From Rhyacophila brunnea (taxonomy: Eukaryota > Arthropoda > Insecta > Trichoptera > Rhyacophilidae), in the NCBI GenBank assembly GCA_022495005.1, contig JAGYXB010000046.1:186001-250000 (forward strand): 64,000 nt of DNA. The letters run 5' to 3'. The position numbers and the translations under genes are program-made. The notes under the pieces were generated by a model, which was not told the DNA's origin, made no database searches, and saw only the letters and a program-made list of their open reading frames with translations. The first letter of the stretch is position 1. Every line of letters begins with the position of its first letter. Below, piece after piece: positions 23,922-38,900 of this stretch.

Positions 23922-26900
23922 GTAAGCAGTAGTTACTAAGTATTGTTACATTTGCCAAATGTGCGTAAATAACTGGGCAAAATGAAGCCTACTATTTATT
24001 TGTATACAATGAATTGTAATAGATACATTCTAGAATGCTTTTTTACTATTACTGTATATACAACTCGCTTAGGCGTAGGATTATTAATTACAATTTGTGT
24101 ATTATTCAATTGTAAATATCTAACTACAATACAGAAATATATCAGCATAGGTATATTGGCGACATGTTTTGAAAGGAGAAATTTTGAAATGAGTGATCAA
24201 TCAGCTCTCATAGTATTGAGAAAAAAAACTTCAGAAACATACCTACGTGTTAGAAAATAATTAGAAGATAAAAAGAACTTTTTATATACAACGTTTTTAT
24301 ATTATCTGTTGAATTAGTATGCTCAATTTGCTCAAACTTGTACTTGATATGAAGTAAATAAAAAACAAACAAACAAAGAAACAAATATAGAATACTGAAA
24401 TGTCAATTTGACATTTCATTTTGATTTCCATAGTAACGCACGTATATATTAATAATTTTGTTGCTAGAACCACCCCCTTAGCAACCAATAATAGTCTTTT
24501 ACTTTTTACGGCTTTTTCTGAAATAACTTTATATACAAAACAGAATTAACTGAAAATTAATTCAATTCTGCTTAAAGATGGCTAAAAGTATTAAAAGAAT
24601 GCATTGGCATCGTGTTCTGGTGTATTCTAAAAGTTTCAAATGTCTAGCTAGTCGGGAAGTTAATTAAAAATCGATTGCAAGATTTGTACTGGACAAACAA
24701 CCACTGGACAAACAAGAATGCGAGCTAATAAAAACTTTGTAATAACTCGGATTCAGTGGGACTCAAACTCAATCTTTTACTTTCATGATGCATGGTCTCA
24801 CCTTTAAACTATCGTCGCTTTATGATCCACGCGAATTATCTCTTACAACTACATTTTAACTGAGGTACTTCAAGTCAGAATGTGTAATCATGAAAGACGT
24901 GTCCACCTTGGTCCAACTAACGTCTAATACGAATGTTTCTGAGGGTCTCAAAATTATGTTCTTTCTATAACAAATAATCTAACTTTCTATATGTTCGGTA
25001 TTTAATAAAGAAATAACAATCTCATTGTACTATTATTAATTATTATAAGAAAATATTTCCTGGATAAGTAAGTACCAATTAATATATTATTATGAAATAA
25101 AAAGTATGTGCAAAATATAAAGGCGTTGATATGGTGTACGTACGATTTGTTTGTAAAAGTGTATATACATTTAAGCTTTATTAGTCATTGTATACAGGTA
25201 TAAATCTGTTATTTTCAACTTATACACCTACTATTTTTATTTAAATAAATTTATTCGCCAACTAGCGTTATAAAAAAAACAAACTTTTTTGTATTCTTCA
25301 AAATGTATTGCGTAACTACAATCTAAAAATATCAATAATATCGCATGGTTTGAGAATGATTATTATCTTGAAATATTGCTAATTCGCAAGTAAATGATAT
25401 GTTTGTTATATTTGGTAATAACAACCGAATCAATAAAAGTCATATTTAGATTAAAAACTACTCCAAAGGAAAAAATATTAATTAATTATTTGTAAATACT
25501 ACATATTATTATAACTGCTTATTTATTTTTAATAGATACTTACTATGTTTTTTCCACCAAGAATTGACAATTAACACCGTTCATATATATACAAAATCTA
25601 ATAAACTATTTATTTTATTCAAAGATTAGTAATAATATGTAATAATAATACTTTAATTTAAAATACAAAAGCCGATTGCAACAGAGAGTAACAGAATTTA
25701 GAAAGCGCTTCAGATAATATTGTAAAAATACGAGTTAACTTCCTAACAATTACGTATGACACGTATAGCTTAATTGTCATGCACATGGGCGCTAATCCAG
25801 GGGGTGCATTCGAATCCTGCAGGGTTTCGTATTTTTTTTTTCAAAAATATTTTTTCTTTTAGTTATTTATATACTTACCTATTTCTTATAGTGTTTTCAA
25901 ATTATGTAGGTATATATATTATTAAAATACATATGACATAATCACATTTTGTTCAATTAATTTATATCTATATTCTATAACATATACTGCGATTGTTTAA
26001 GGGGGGACATGCTCGTCGAAGGTCAAAATTGAGTTTTTATTGTATTTTCAAACCATGATCCTGGACACTCCTTAAACGTTGTAGATAATCTATTTATATA
26101 ATTTTGAAGCCTTATTATCCTTTATAGTTATTTTGAACATTTGATGACTGCATAAAGTCAAGTAGTTTGTCAATTTTTTTAAACGGTGCATGTTCAAACA
26201 CGTGCGTTAACATGTTCTTACTCCCTACTTCATTTATCGTTTGTCAATTTACCACTGGGGAATAACAAAAGAAATGGCGTATTTCAAAAAAACACTACCT
26301 TATTCTTAGGTCAATAATTATTATAAAGCAATCATTATTCATAAGATGTTTATCACACTTGAATGGTCAAAGACATAGCTTATAATAAATATCTTTAGAA
26401 TCATCTTCAAATGTGTTAATCTTGCCGATTTTTGAATAATAAAATGCCTAATTCTTGTCAAATTTGGGATCACAGAGATTATCAATATAATTTTTTATCG
26501 TGAATATTTTACAAAAATTATCTCGTAATAAATTATACTAATGGTTTCATAAATGCGTTTAAAAATTAATAAACGTAAAAAATCTTAACACCACTGCACA
26601 GTTATGTACCGAAATATGACTATATTCTAAAACACTAGAGCGAGAGGTTTAAAAGAATACTATTTTATGTAACAAAAATACTTTATACTTTATAGTAGCT
26701 AGTGGCACGCGTTCCAAAGGTAAGCCATCCCTGCCCTAGGTTTATAACTAATAAGTTTATTTTCTGATTGTAGTTTCTGAGATACAAAGTGGACGTGCCT
26801 CCTTTGAGTAGATTCACTTTCTGTGTTTGGCTCAAGAGCGCCAACTTCACACACTCTCATCCGATCGTAAGCTACTCACGTAAGTTAGCTAAATAATTTA

Positions 26901-29900
26901 TTCTATAGGGTTAAGATAATTATTAAGAGCATAATTAAGTGAAACGGCAAATAATTTTCAACAGTAGGTGGGACGTAATTTCGCACGCGTTGCCAGTCGT
27001 AGAGTGACTGTGAGCACGTCAATTTGTTTTGTGATGGCGCCGGAGGAATTAATTCTTAAATCGTGTAAAGATGACTAAAAAACGTTACGTATTTACTCGA
27101 AAAACAAAACATGTCAATGAATATATTATTATTATTTAAATAACAATAAACATAACATTAAATGGACGCATGTTGAATTTTTATGAGAAATTATGTTTTG
27201 TTCGTCACGCGTCGTTTGCGCAACCTGCGCGTCGCGTAGTCACGATCTTTTTAGATCATGCCTCAGCTGAAGAATAGCCTTAACACAATCAATGGAACGA
27301 GCCACAACAATCTATTTAAGGCTTAAATATGGGCCCCGGATACATTGGTTTTTAAATTAAACGACTCTGCTCATATACATCTGGATATGCTCACAATTAT
27401 TTAGTTATTCTTTCGTAGTACAGATGCATTTCATTGGAAAATGAACTCTACCTATATTTTCAATTCAATTTCAATTATTTTTTTAACATATTGTAGGTTT
27501 AAGATGTTCACAACATGGCATGAAACATTATTAAGTATAAAGAAAAAAGTAATAAAAGTGATAAAAATTAAAATATAAAAAGAGAACATAACATAAACAT
27601 ACAAAAGTAGTGAAAATACAATAATAATTATACATCTATAGAAGTTCAAAGAAGTACCTAGACCGAGTTTGCTAAGGAGACCCTATTTTAAGAATTTATA
27701 AAATAGCGTCCACCTAAACTCACCCTCATGCACGTGGAATATTGCAATAAGGATAAATTTTGCAAATTTGCGTGTATATTTTTACAGCACAGTATGCTTA
27801 TTCTGCAAACGTGTCCATTTAAAAATTGAAAATGTGATTAAACAATAATATAATTAGGCCTACATTGCAATAAGGATGCATAACTCTGTGACATATTCTG
27901 CTAACGTGTCCACTTTCATATTGAGATGCGATCAATTATTTTTAATTAAAATCCCTCAGTCGAAATCTTGATATTCTACATTCATTTGGTCACCTAGTGT
28001 AAGTCAGTGCCTGGACAATCCAATCCCGTGCGTCTGAGGCGAATGTAGTAGGCACCGGATTCATCGCCACTGAAAACCGTAAAATCCCCCGTGGGAGTGA
28101 GAAAAAACTTATGGTTAACCTACAGTCAGTGTTGCATTTTTTTCACGCAATTATAGTATATTTTACGTAAAGTGTAAATAATTATAAATACACAAATATT
28201 TTTCATATTAATTTATTTCTTCAAAACTATAGTACCTATCTGGAAAATTTTGCGTACAACTTAACCAAAAACAAATTATAGTACGGTCATATACTGCTAG
28301 GTATAATTTTCTGTGTTCAAATTGTTTTAAGTACATGAACGGGACAGATTGCTCCGCGCATGGATCAGCCCCGGTGGACGATGGTTGAGACTGCGCATCC
28401 TAGAGCAAGAAATTCCTGGCGTGAAAGTGGATTTTCAGGAGCTCAGATGGACGCATGTCTGCCTATCGTGGCACGCTGCAGACGCCACGTGGCAAGCCTA
28501 CATCGACGGCAGACTTCAAGGACAAGGAACACATGAAAAGGTACTTACAACAACGTACATTATTAAAAAGCAAAAAACTATTTTTCGCTTCCATTTTTTC
28601 AAAATGGCAGTCAAAACTTCCCACTAATTAATATGCGTATCTAGTTTTGTTTACTATGAGATAATGCATTTGTATACCAAATGTTATGCTGGTACACTAA
28701 TTTGAGTGATTTAATCAACACTGAAAGCTAAACAACCTGGATATCAAAAGACAGAAAATGTTATTTTTAATCTGTACCGACACGTTCTTGATTTCTATAA
28801 TGAACAGTGACAATGACAATTGCCCTGCAATATAGTTAGCTATTCCGCATTGTAATAATTCGAAACTATGCGAATGCATATATAAAATTACTATTAATTA
28901 CAAGCCTGTTATGCCACCCTTAGGCGTAAAACCCACTTAACGCAGCAAGTGGGACTCTCGCGCAAAATTTCACAAGTGGCGCTTGAATCAACGAAAATAC
29001 AACGTAATCAAATACGCCAGCGCACACTGGATTTGACGACGCATTATGCCCGCCTGCCCCATGAGTCATCGTTTTTTGGCTTCTCGGCGATACGATTTAA
29101 CGAAAATACAACGTAGTCCATTCATTGAAAACGGCGAGCAAAATCACGCTCCTCGAAGCGTCGTCGATGCGACGGGCGAGAAGCCATTATTTAAGAACAG
29201 CGAACTCTTTGTTTAGTTATTGCGTGTCCGATTTTAATTACAAGCCCCGAGAAATTTTATAATATTTTTATTGCTTTGTTATGAGAGACGCTGATAATAA
29301 TAATTATTTTGTGCTGCTTGAGCCCCTTATTAGATAGGTGAAGGGTAATGCGCGGGTGGAAGGGGGCCTACTCAGTAGTGAGCGCACCGAGCGCTTTCTT
29401 GGTGGGCTTTATGCCTTAACGGTGTGACGTTCAACTAAATTAGGTTTCACAGTAGCATCCGTGTTAACTATTATTACTATTAGCAAATGTAATCATTTCC
29501 CGGATGCAAACTTATCGCAGGGATACCAATGGTGGCATATGAATTTGACACTGACATAACGTGAATGGTCGAAGTAAACGAATCAAAGCTAGCCACAATA
29601 AAGAGATCAAACATTACCAGTGGCATACGGTTGCGTGCTAAAAAGTCTCAACTAATAATTATTGTTCAAATTAAATACTTTAGCACGACTCGGACACATT
29701 AGATTGCGAAATAAAGAGTTAAACTTTGCCAACGTATCTAAATTGCCAATTAATTCAACTGAACTGAAATAAAAGAACATTTAATAAAATTAACTTCAGT
29801 TCGAATTGCCAAATAATTGTCATTATATCAGACATGGGCTCGGGGAACAGGGCTAATTAATTACACCAAATGGGGTAAACGTGAACATTTTGAGGGCAAT

Positions 29901-32900
29901 GAAGTTACAGAAAAATACAATATTAAAAATACACAATAATCGCAAGGTTTTTAAAATTGTTTATGTTGGAGGGACAGATATGCTGCTACCCACATAAATT
30001 TGTTAACAAAGTACAGAACTCGCATGAACTTCCAAGAAGAAGACATCAAGTTGCCTACACATACAAAATCTTGATATCAATGTGATTTATCAACAATAAA
30101 ACGGCATCGTTTTTTCCAAAACTGGAGTGGGTTTAAAGAAATATATGCCGGTTTTTCAAACTTTGTTATTGCCTTAATACTTAGTCATTATATTGTCTTT
30201 CATTAATTCTTTGCTCCATGAGAAATTTATTCATTACTAAATGCAATGCTAATTAACTTAATATTTGTGTATTTTGAAATTAGAAGAAAGGGAGCTAATA
30301 TGATAGAATTCAAACATCTTTGAGGTACATATTCATCAAAAACGTTCTCCGACCTTATATTAGACAAATCACAATTTCCACTCTAGACTGAACAGAGGTA
30401 CTTACACATTGATACATATTGTCCAAACGTATGTTATGCACATGGATTGACTGTCAACCATTCGCCAACCCCTATTTACAAAATAGTAATATGGATGAAG
30501 TAAAGGAGAACACAGATATTCAATATTGATTTGATAATATTTTATTAAGTTTTAAAACAAATAAAGTCTTATATTCGCGTAACCACAAAATTTTGTTTTT
30601 TTTTCAGTTGCGAGATATTATTATACCTGGCGGAGGAGATTTGGTAGTCGGGCAAGAATATACAGATTTCGATAAAGGTAATGATTTATTATAAAATATT
30701 ATGTATTTAAACAATAACTTTATAAGTATACTTTTTTCGACCATGTCCGATCCTAATAGGATCATATGGGCCTCCACAGAGTAGAGGTTTGTATTAACAG
30801 ATTTTGTTTTTTACGAGAAATGGATGTCAGCCACTTGCTCAACCTATTAGGTCCATACCCTGACTCACACACAAATTGAAAAACAATATGTGTACTTGCC
30901 AGACCCAGGATTCGAACCTGGGACCCACGGCGTGATAGTCCAACGCTTAAACCGCACGGCCACCGTCGGCGTCATACTATACTAACTACTACATATTATC
31001 ATAGATTAGTATATAGTTATAAAATTGTCCTATATCCACCTTAGTTAAATAATATATCATTATGTTTTGACAAAGAGGACGGGCATTCCGTTCTGAAAGA
31101 AATAAATGTAAAAGACAATCTCTAAAATATGTCTCTAAATAAGTATGCTGTTTTTTGACCACATATCCAGAAGGGAAAATAACATGTTTTGTAATGGGCC
31201 ATCACAGCGATGTCCACATTGGCAACAAGTTTTCGAAACAAGTCTTAACCTTTGTTTCTATTAGAATATACCTACATCTTCAGCGAAAGTCGATTGAATG
31301 AATAATAAAAGTGTACTTACTTAAATGATTTTTTTTCATATACATACATACTTACAAGACAAGTATAGGTACACAATCGTAAATCTGGTGTATCTTTATA
31401 GGTAACCAATATAATAGATGGTATTATTTATAACATTTTCTCAACACGAAAAAATACAACAACACCCTCTTGATTTGAATGATGAATGATGATATTACGA
31501 GCATTGGCGGCCTTAGGCCCGAAAAAGTGGTAGGTCAATTTTGAATATATTATTTCAATTTGCCTTTTCGTTGTATACTTAAAAGACGTATTGCAAATTG
31601 ACTTTTTATACATTATATAATAAGTGCTACAAATTGTTATAGGTGGGTACTTACCCTTCAAAAAATGTCCATTTTTCATAACGCCAACCCATCGTTAACC
31701 GAAATTGCACACGACGCGTTATAATTTTTTGTAAATTAAGTCCACTTCTCTTTCTTTACTTTTTGAAAAATCATCAATCACACGATTATAAAAATTGTCT
31801 ATTTTTCCCACATATTTTTTTTCAATACTGAGCATTGCAAGAGCGGTCAGTCTATCTTGGCCATCGTATTGCGTAGAAAGGTTTTTATTCTTTTGAGAGT
31901 GGAAAAACATCTTTCACTTTCAACTGTTGTCATTGGTATGACGCAAATAAATTGGAGAACTTTGATCGACTCGGAAAATGTTTCATTGAAATTATTGCTG
32001 AGTAAAAAATGTAGAAGAGAAACTGCACTATTAGCGCCATGCAAATCATCTCGTTGATAAAACACCAATAATTCATTTTTTAACTTGGTTATGTTTATTT
32101 CTTCGAACTGTTTTACCAAATTTACTTGACTTGTGGGAAAATTATTTTTAAAATCAGCGTAATTTTCTTTATTGAACAAATCGGATATAATGAGATGATC
32201 GTTGGATTTGAATCGTGCTTCTATTTCCACTATAATTGTATCACAGACTTCAATTGCTACTGCGTAGCTATTGTCATCTATCCGTCTCTTTTTATGGTCA
32301 CCCGTTGCACAGCTGGAATTCGGATTAGTGCTAGCTTCATTTCTGATTTCGGAAATATATTTTTTTAAATTATCGATGTATGTTTTTATCTTAATAGCGT
32401 CTAAGTTTCTTTTTTGCATTTGTTTAAATAAAATTTGACAATGAGGCATTATTTTGTGAAAAAAAGTCAACCAATAAATAAAAGTGTTTTTTTCCAAATT
32501 ATTTATTAAGTTTTGGGCTTGACTTAGGGTATTGGTGTCATTTTCTCTGTCCAGTATTGAATTTAAACACTGTAAAATGTCTTCTCGGTACAAAAAAACT
32601 GTCTCCACACATTTAGCATTGAAGCACCATCTAGTTGGAGCTGCTTTCGGTAGACGCACTTTGACGAATTCATCTAATATTTTCGTTCTTTTTGGTGATC
32701 TCGAAAAAAAGACAGAAAATGATTGGACGGTGGCAAAAAAAACTTTCAGACCAGTGGTTATGGTGGATGCTTTTTGCATAACTAAATTAAATTGGTGAGC
32801 ATAACAGTGGATGTACTGTGCTAGTGGAAAAGTTTCGCGGACTCTCGTCTGAACTCCTCCAGTTTTCCCACTCATTATTGCCGCCCCGTCGTAGCTTTGC

Positions 32901-35900
32901 GCTATTAGCTGTCGAGGATGAATTTTCAAGATTCTCAGCTCTTTTAAAATTTCTTCTGTTAATCCTGTTGCCGTGCACACCTCTGGATTTACAAACTTCC
33001 AAAATCTTTCACATACTATATTGTCTTTCAAATATCTTACAACGAAAACCATTTGCGTTTTTGTAGAGCTGTCTGTCGTTTCGTCAACTTGAATAGCTAC
33101 GTAATTAGATTTTTTATGTCACATCTAATTTCTTCTTGAGTGACTTTTAATATTGAATCTAGCAATTCGTTTTGGATAGTCTTCGAAATTCCTTTGAATG
33201 AAGTTGACCTTTCTAAATGCTCCTTCATAACAATATCTATTTCCTGCATGAAATTTATTAATCCACGAAATATACCAGGATTATCAGACTCTTTAGACTC
33301 ATCATGGCCTCGTAAGGCCAGCTCAAACGATCCGCAAAATTGAATACACTTTAAAATTTTTGTTAAAATTAAACGATTTTTATCGACAGTTTCATTGTGA
33401 TCAGCAATCGATCTGCGGTATGCACTATCTAACTGAATTCGGATGTCTGTTGTTCCTAATAAAACAAAACTCATAGAATTATTTATGTGTGCTGTTGACT
33501 TGCTATGCTTTTTATTTTTTCTTTAAGATGTTTTAGATCACCAACACCAAATTCTGTCCATTGCTTTTCATTTTTGCAATCAAAAATTAAACAATGAAAA
33601 CAAAAAAATAAATTTCTTTCATTGCAACCACATATCCATTCACAAAAATGATAGCTTTTCTTGTTGAAATATCTGTTAACATCTTTGCTTTTCTCTTTTA
33701 TTGTTTGAATTATTTTCATATCCGGCATGTACCTGCCTAATATCTTCGCTTGTAGACGTTTATCATAGTTAAATGTCTCATTCTTTATTTCGTTTAAAAT
33801 ATAATCCACTGAATTAGACATTTTGTGTCAGTTCAAACAAATAAACCGTCGTAAATTCCACAAAACTTCTCGAAAATGTAATAAATCACTAAAAACCAAA
33901 CTTTGTGTGTAAATTCGTATAATAACTACACCAAAAACTATTTAAATACGTTTAAAACAACCAAAAGACGTTCGTCGAAACTTGTCAACTGTCAGAACAA
34001 AATACAGTATACAATAATTTTCGGCGTGGCAGTAGCATGGGACTCCATAATTCAGTCGACTTTATCATTCTGTTTCGCAAAATTAGCTGAAAATATTTTT
34101 TGTTTCACACTCGGACAATGGGCGAGAGGCCTGTAATGCACGGAACTTTGGAACTCAAAGCGTCGAATATTGAATTTATCTTTCTCTGTCTAATGTATGA
34201 GAAATGAGACAGAAAATTTTATAAAAATATTAATTTTGGGTCAAGAATTGAATTGTCCGGCAATTGGCGGGGAATTCTCGCCTATCGAGAATACAAAACA
34301 AAAACAAACGTTCGCCTTATAATTTCAAATCCACCGATTATTATTATATATGACATTGTAGATATTATTAATATTATTCTGTCGATTGTAAGGTATTTAT
34401 TTTGGGAGGTCATTGACTAATTGACCTAAGGAGGGAGCCGCGCATGATTACGAGTATAATAAAACGGCCTCCTTTGATGGTTACATGATTAATGAATGTC
34501 AAAAGTTAAGTATTATATTATGACTTTATAGCGAGACATCTATTATTTTATTATACATTAAAACTTTCACAGAGTTTTTTTTTAATCTCTCACTCTCTAA
34601 GTATATTAAGATATAATATAAGATACATATTATAAGTTCCAATAAATAATATGTTAATACGTATAACTCTTTCTTACGAATCGCAAGTTATATTTAACTA
34701 TTAGTCAACAAAATAAGTATTTGTCCAATAAGATGAGTGACTTAAAAAATAAAACTTTCAGATCTAGAGACGTCAATAATTATTTGGTTAGGAATGTTGT
34801 TGAGATATTTTTCATTTATATTTTTAAAGCCATTCTAACGATCAATATACCGGAATTTCGACTATCCAGAGACAGAGTATGAGAATTTAACAGTGATGAT
34901 TGATAAGCATAATATATGGTACAAGTCGGTTATGTGGAATACAGCGACAAACACATTTTGAAAATAGCCGATATACTGGATTATTTGTTAGGTTAACGGG
35001 TTTACCTAACCAAACCTAACCTAACCTAAACTAACCCAAACTAACAAATAATCCAGTATATTGGTTATTTTCAAAATGTGTTTGCCGCTGTATTCCACAT
35101 AACCGACTTGTACCGCATATATATATATAAGTATATTATAATATATTCAATGTAACAATAGTTCTTCAAGAAAATCTAAAATCTATTGTACATAAACAAC
35201 CTACTATGTTTTTAATAAACCATTTCTTTTATTCTTCGAATAATTCACAAGATTTGAGAATGTAACATTAATTGAACGTATAATTGAACATACTAACTTA
35301 ATAAAAAAATAACTAAAATATTTTGCGCGAGCCGGGCGTCTGTTAGTAATTAAGGCAATTAATGATTCCTTGATTTAAAACACAAAAACCGATAGTCAAA
35401 TATAACGAAATTTGATAAACATTTTATGTAGGTAAGACCTACTAGTTAAAATTATCGTAATTAAGTTGGAGGTCCGTAGCTTAATTGGTTAAAGCATATC
35501 GGCGCGATACCAGTAGACATACGGGTTCAAATCTCGTCGGGCGTCGTATTTTTTTCAAATGTGATTTTTTTCTAGTGGGTAGGTATTTAATATCTGAGGT
35601 GTTTTCAAGTTAAGTATGTTCAAATAATAAATTGACAAGAATCATTGCATAGCCGGTTAATAACTGTAGTTATTTTCTTGATCTATATGCTAAGCACGTC
35701 TAAAATTCGTAGTAGGACGATGAAAATATATTTAAAAATTGTTAACATTAAAAAATAAATACATAACTTCTTGTCAAATGTGTAATTCATGTTATAAATT
35801 TGACACATTTTAGGTTGACCGTAATCGTAATGCCTCTGCGAATGAATATTTAAACTGCAATTTAGCACACTAGTGACTGATCATTTTCATATTAAATACT

Positions 35901-38900
35901 CAACGCGCATCTAAAAACATTAAAAAGATTTTTTTATTTTTTTATTAAAAAATAAACTTACAATTTAGAAAAACTATTTAAGATGTGTTATTTTAACCGG
36001 GTGGTTGTTAGTTGTTACTACATCGTATATCAGGAATATTTTTTTCCATTAAAATGTAATTTTATTAAATCTTAAGAATATGACAAAACTTTTTTTTAAA
36101 TGTAGTTTTAACATTGTTTCTTTTCCAATTAAAAAAAAACATAAAAAATAAACTATCAAAAATAGAAGCTTGGAGTACCTATTTAAAAAATGTATTCCAA
36201 TGTATTTTATATTATAAAGGTAATAAATAATACCTGCATATAGGCAGGTAGCAGTAGTAAACTAAACGTTTAATCAGTACAACGGGAATCAGTGGTGAGT
36301 GGCGGAGATAGGTTGTTAAGATCTGACATAAATAGTGCACACTAAACTTTGTCAGTCATACTTATTTGTCTTCATTGAACTAAGAATACAAATTGCAGAT
36401 GTAGCTGGTTAGTTATTAAAATTCAATTAAACCTTGCCGAACCAAACCATACACTAGTTTAGGTTGCTATGGGCGATCGGACAAAACAGTGCACACATAC
36501 CTACATGATGCATGATTTCATGGCATAATTTAGATATTTTATAGATAGACGAATATGTGTTTACCTATTATCTATTATGGTTTGATTTATGGTGAGTTTA
36601 GTTGAATTTTAAAAACTAATCAACACTATCTGCAATTTGTAGTCTTAGTTCAATGAAAACAAATACGTATGCCAGACAAAGGTTAGTGTGCAGTGTGCAC
36701 TATATACGTCGGATCCAGCACGCCTATACATTTGCCACTGACAGGAATATTAACTATAAATAAAAGTAAAAATCATTTAGTAGAGTTGTTAGATTATTAA
36801 GGTGACAGAATAAGAGTGATTCTTGTTACGTATTTAATCATCGTAAAACAGTAAACTAACTAATTAATGAAATGTACAAATGATTACATTCTAATGTATT
36901 AATGTAATATAGAATAATCGATGATAATATCGATAATGACCAGCGAAATCTATTAATTATATACCTACGATTAACCTGCCCAATTACTTGCTAAACGAAC
37001 ATTTTACTTTGAGATTGCATTGGACCCCAAGAGATATTTTCCGAATTTATTTTTTCGCTGCGTTACGATGATACGAAAAGCATAATATAATATTACACAA
37101 ACACATAAAAATGTCCGCCAAAACATAATATGAAATATTGTGCTTTTATAAAACATTTCACAAGACCGCAGATAAGCTATTCGTGTCTTGTTATATTAAG
37201 TATAACAAATATTCTTGACATACATTCGTACATAGGTACTCACTAAATAGAAACAAAATTTTATAGAACGAAAATACGATAACTAATTTTATCGAATTGA
37301 AGGGGTTATCGCAAGACAATGATGTCAAGACGCATAATTATGAATTTGTTGATTTTGAATAAAACCAATTCCCAGGGCATAACTCACGTTTTACTTAATA
37401 AGACACTTTTTTAAAAAATACACTGATGTGTCAATAATTATGATCAATGTGTAGTTCTTACAAATTCAAATTTTGTAAATAATAATATGATAAATGTCAT
37501 GCCAGTCAAAATTGATATCGGTCAGTCATCCACGCCTTCTGCTCCAAACAGAATAATTAGATGTGAGATATATCGAACATTTTAATGAGGATAGTAATTT
37601 TTCCTGTTACAATAGTGAACGAACAAGAACATTAAATTGCTCATATCTCCAAACTATGTTTCTGTGGCATATCATTGTCTTGCAATAACCCCTTCAATTA
37701 AGTATTGTCTTTTTGATTCGAATACTACTAACCAAATATTGATGAAAGTCACACAGCTTATGCATTGCGTTTACTAATTTAGTGGAGTTTCGTCTTCAAT
37801 TCCAAAGTTGGGATAAATTTTTTCGAAAATAATGCACTTGCAATAATTCATGATGAGGTGCAGATGGAGGACTTGCGCTTGTATCCAACCATTGTCAATC
37901 GCGCAGGATCATTCGAGTTCTCAGTACGGCGTTATACTGACTAAGCAAAGACCATCCATAGATGGAAACCGTATGTGGGTTGATACCGTGTGCCATTCTA
38001 AACGTATGATTCCTGTTCATGGAAATATTTTCATTAAATTATGTATACACTCTCGTACGTCTATAAATATTCAGGTAGACATTAAAATATGTTCTTTGTT
38101 TCAGGGCTGGATGACGGAATTGAGGGTGAAATTTTCGGATTCAACATGGTACTATCATCCACCACTGAAGCGGCCAATCACAACTACTATCAAAACCAGG
38201 AATCCAGAAACTATTACCACACAGCGCCATCGAACGATGACGACACAAATTACCAGTCAGAGTACATTCGCTTTGCAGACCTGCCTGATGAATTCGACCA
38301 GATTAAAGAAACCGTTTCGAAAAAGGCCATACCAGAACGTACGCATACACCCAATACGAATGATGACGAGCGAAAAAATGTCGATGTGAAAAAATTACGA
38401 ATAGTAACCGACGATTTTTACAAAGTCAACGTCGATTACTTCGCTCGGAAACCGGACAGAGCGAGAGAGGGCGGAAACCCCAACGACCACGCCCTTGAGA
38501 TAGAATATTTACCGGAAGCGCCGAGAACGTCCTCGAAAATCCGGCATTCGCCTTTCAAACAATCGTATCTGGACTCGGATGATCAGTATTCAGACTCACC
38601 TCACGAAGTACTACGCCCTCCCGATTCACCTTCAGAAATACCGTTTTGGAACCACGTGAATAAAGCAGGTCAAGAGGGTAAATTTAAACTTTTAGAAGAA
38701 GCTAATTTTGTTCATGAAGGTATTATCGAAAATCATCCATTACCATTGACAAACTTGCCGATATACGAAACACCACCAGCGCTTCCTACATTCAACACAG
38801 AACCGGAAGTACCAAGTTATGAAGTGAAGTATGCGCAAGAGAACTTTAAAGGAAATGAATGGTATGATCAAAATGACTATTTCCCTAAAGAACTCTTGCG

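Noticed and set aside
32126..32798. Plus-strand frames of 80 and 88 codons
   Set aside because: Antisense shadows of the hAT transposase.
35465..35540. Functional tRNA gene
   Set aside because: A and B boxes and a T run are present, but the acceptor ends do not pair and the block recurs within a repeat family.
37850..38389. 179-codon plus-strand frame overlapping the start of exon 5
   Set aside because: It runs through the intron and then shadows exon 5 in another frame; no domain and no splice support.
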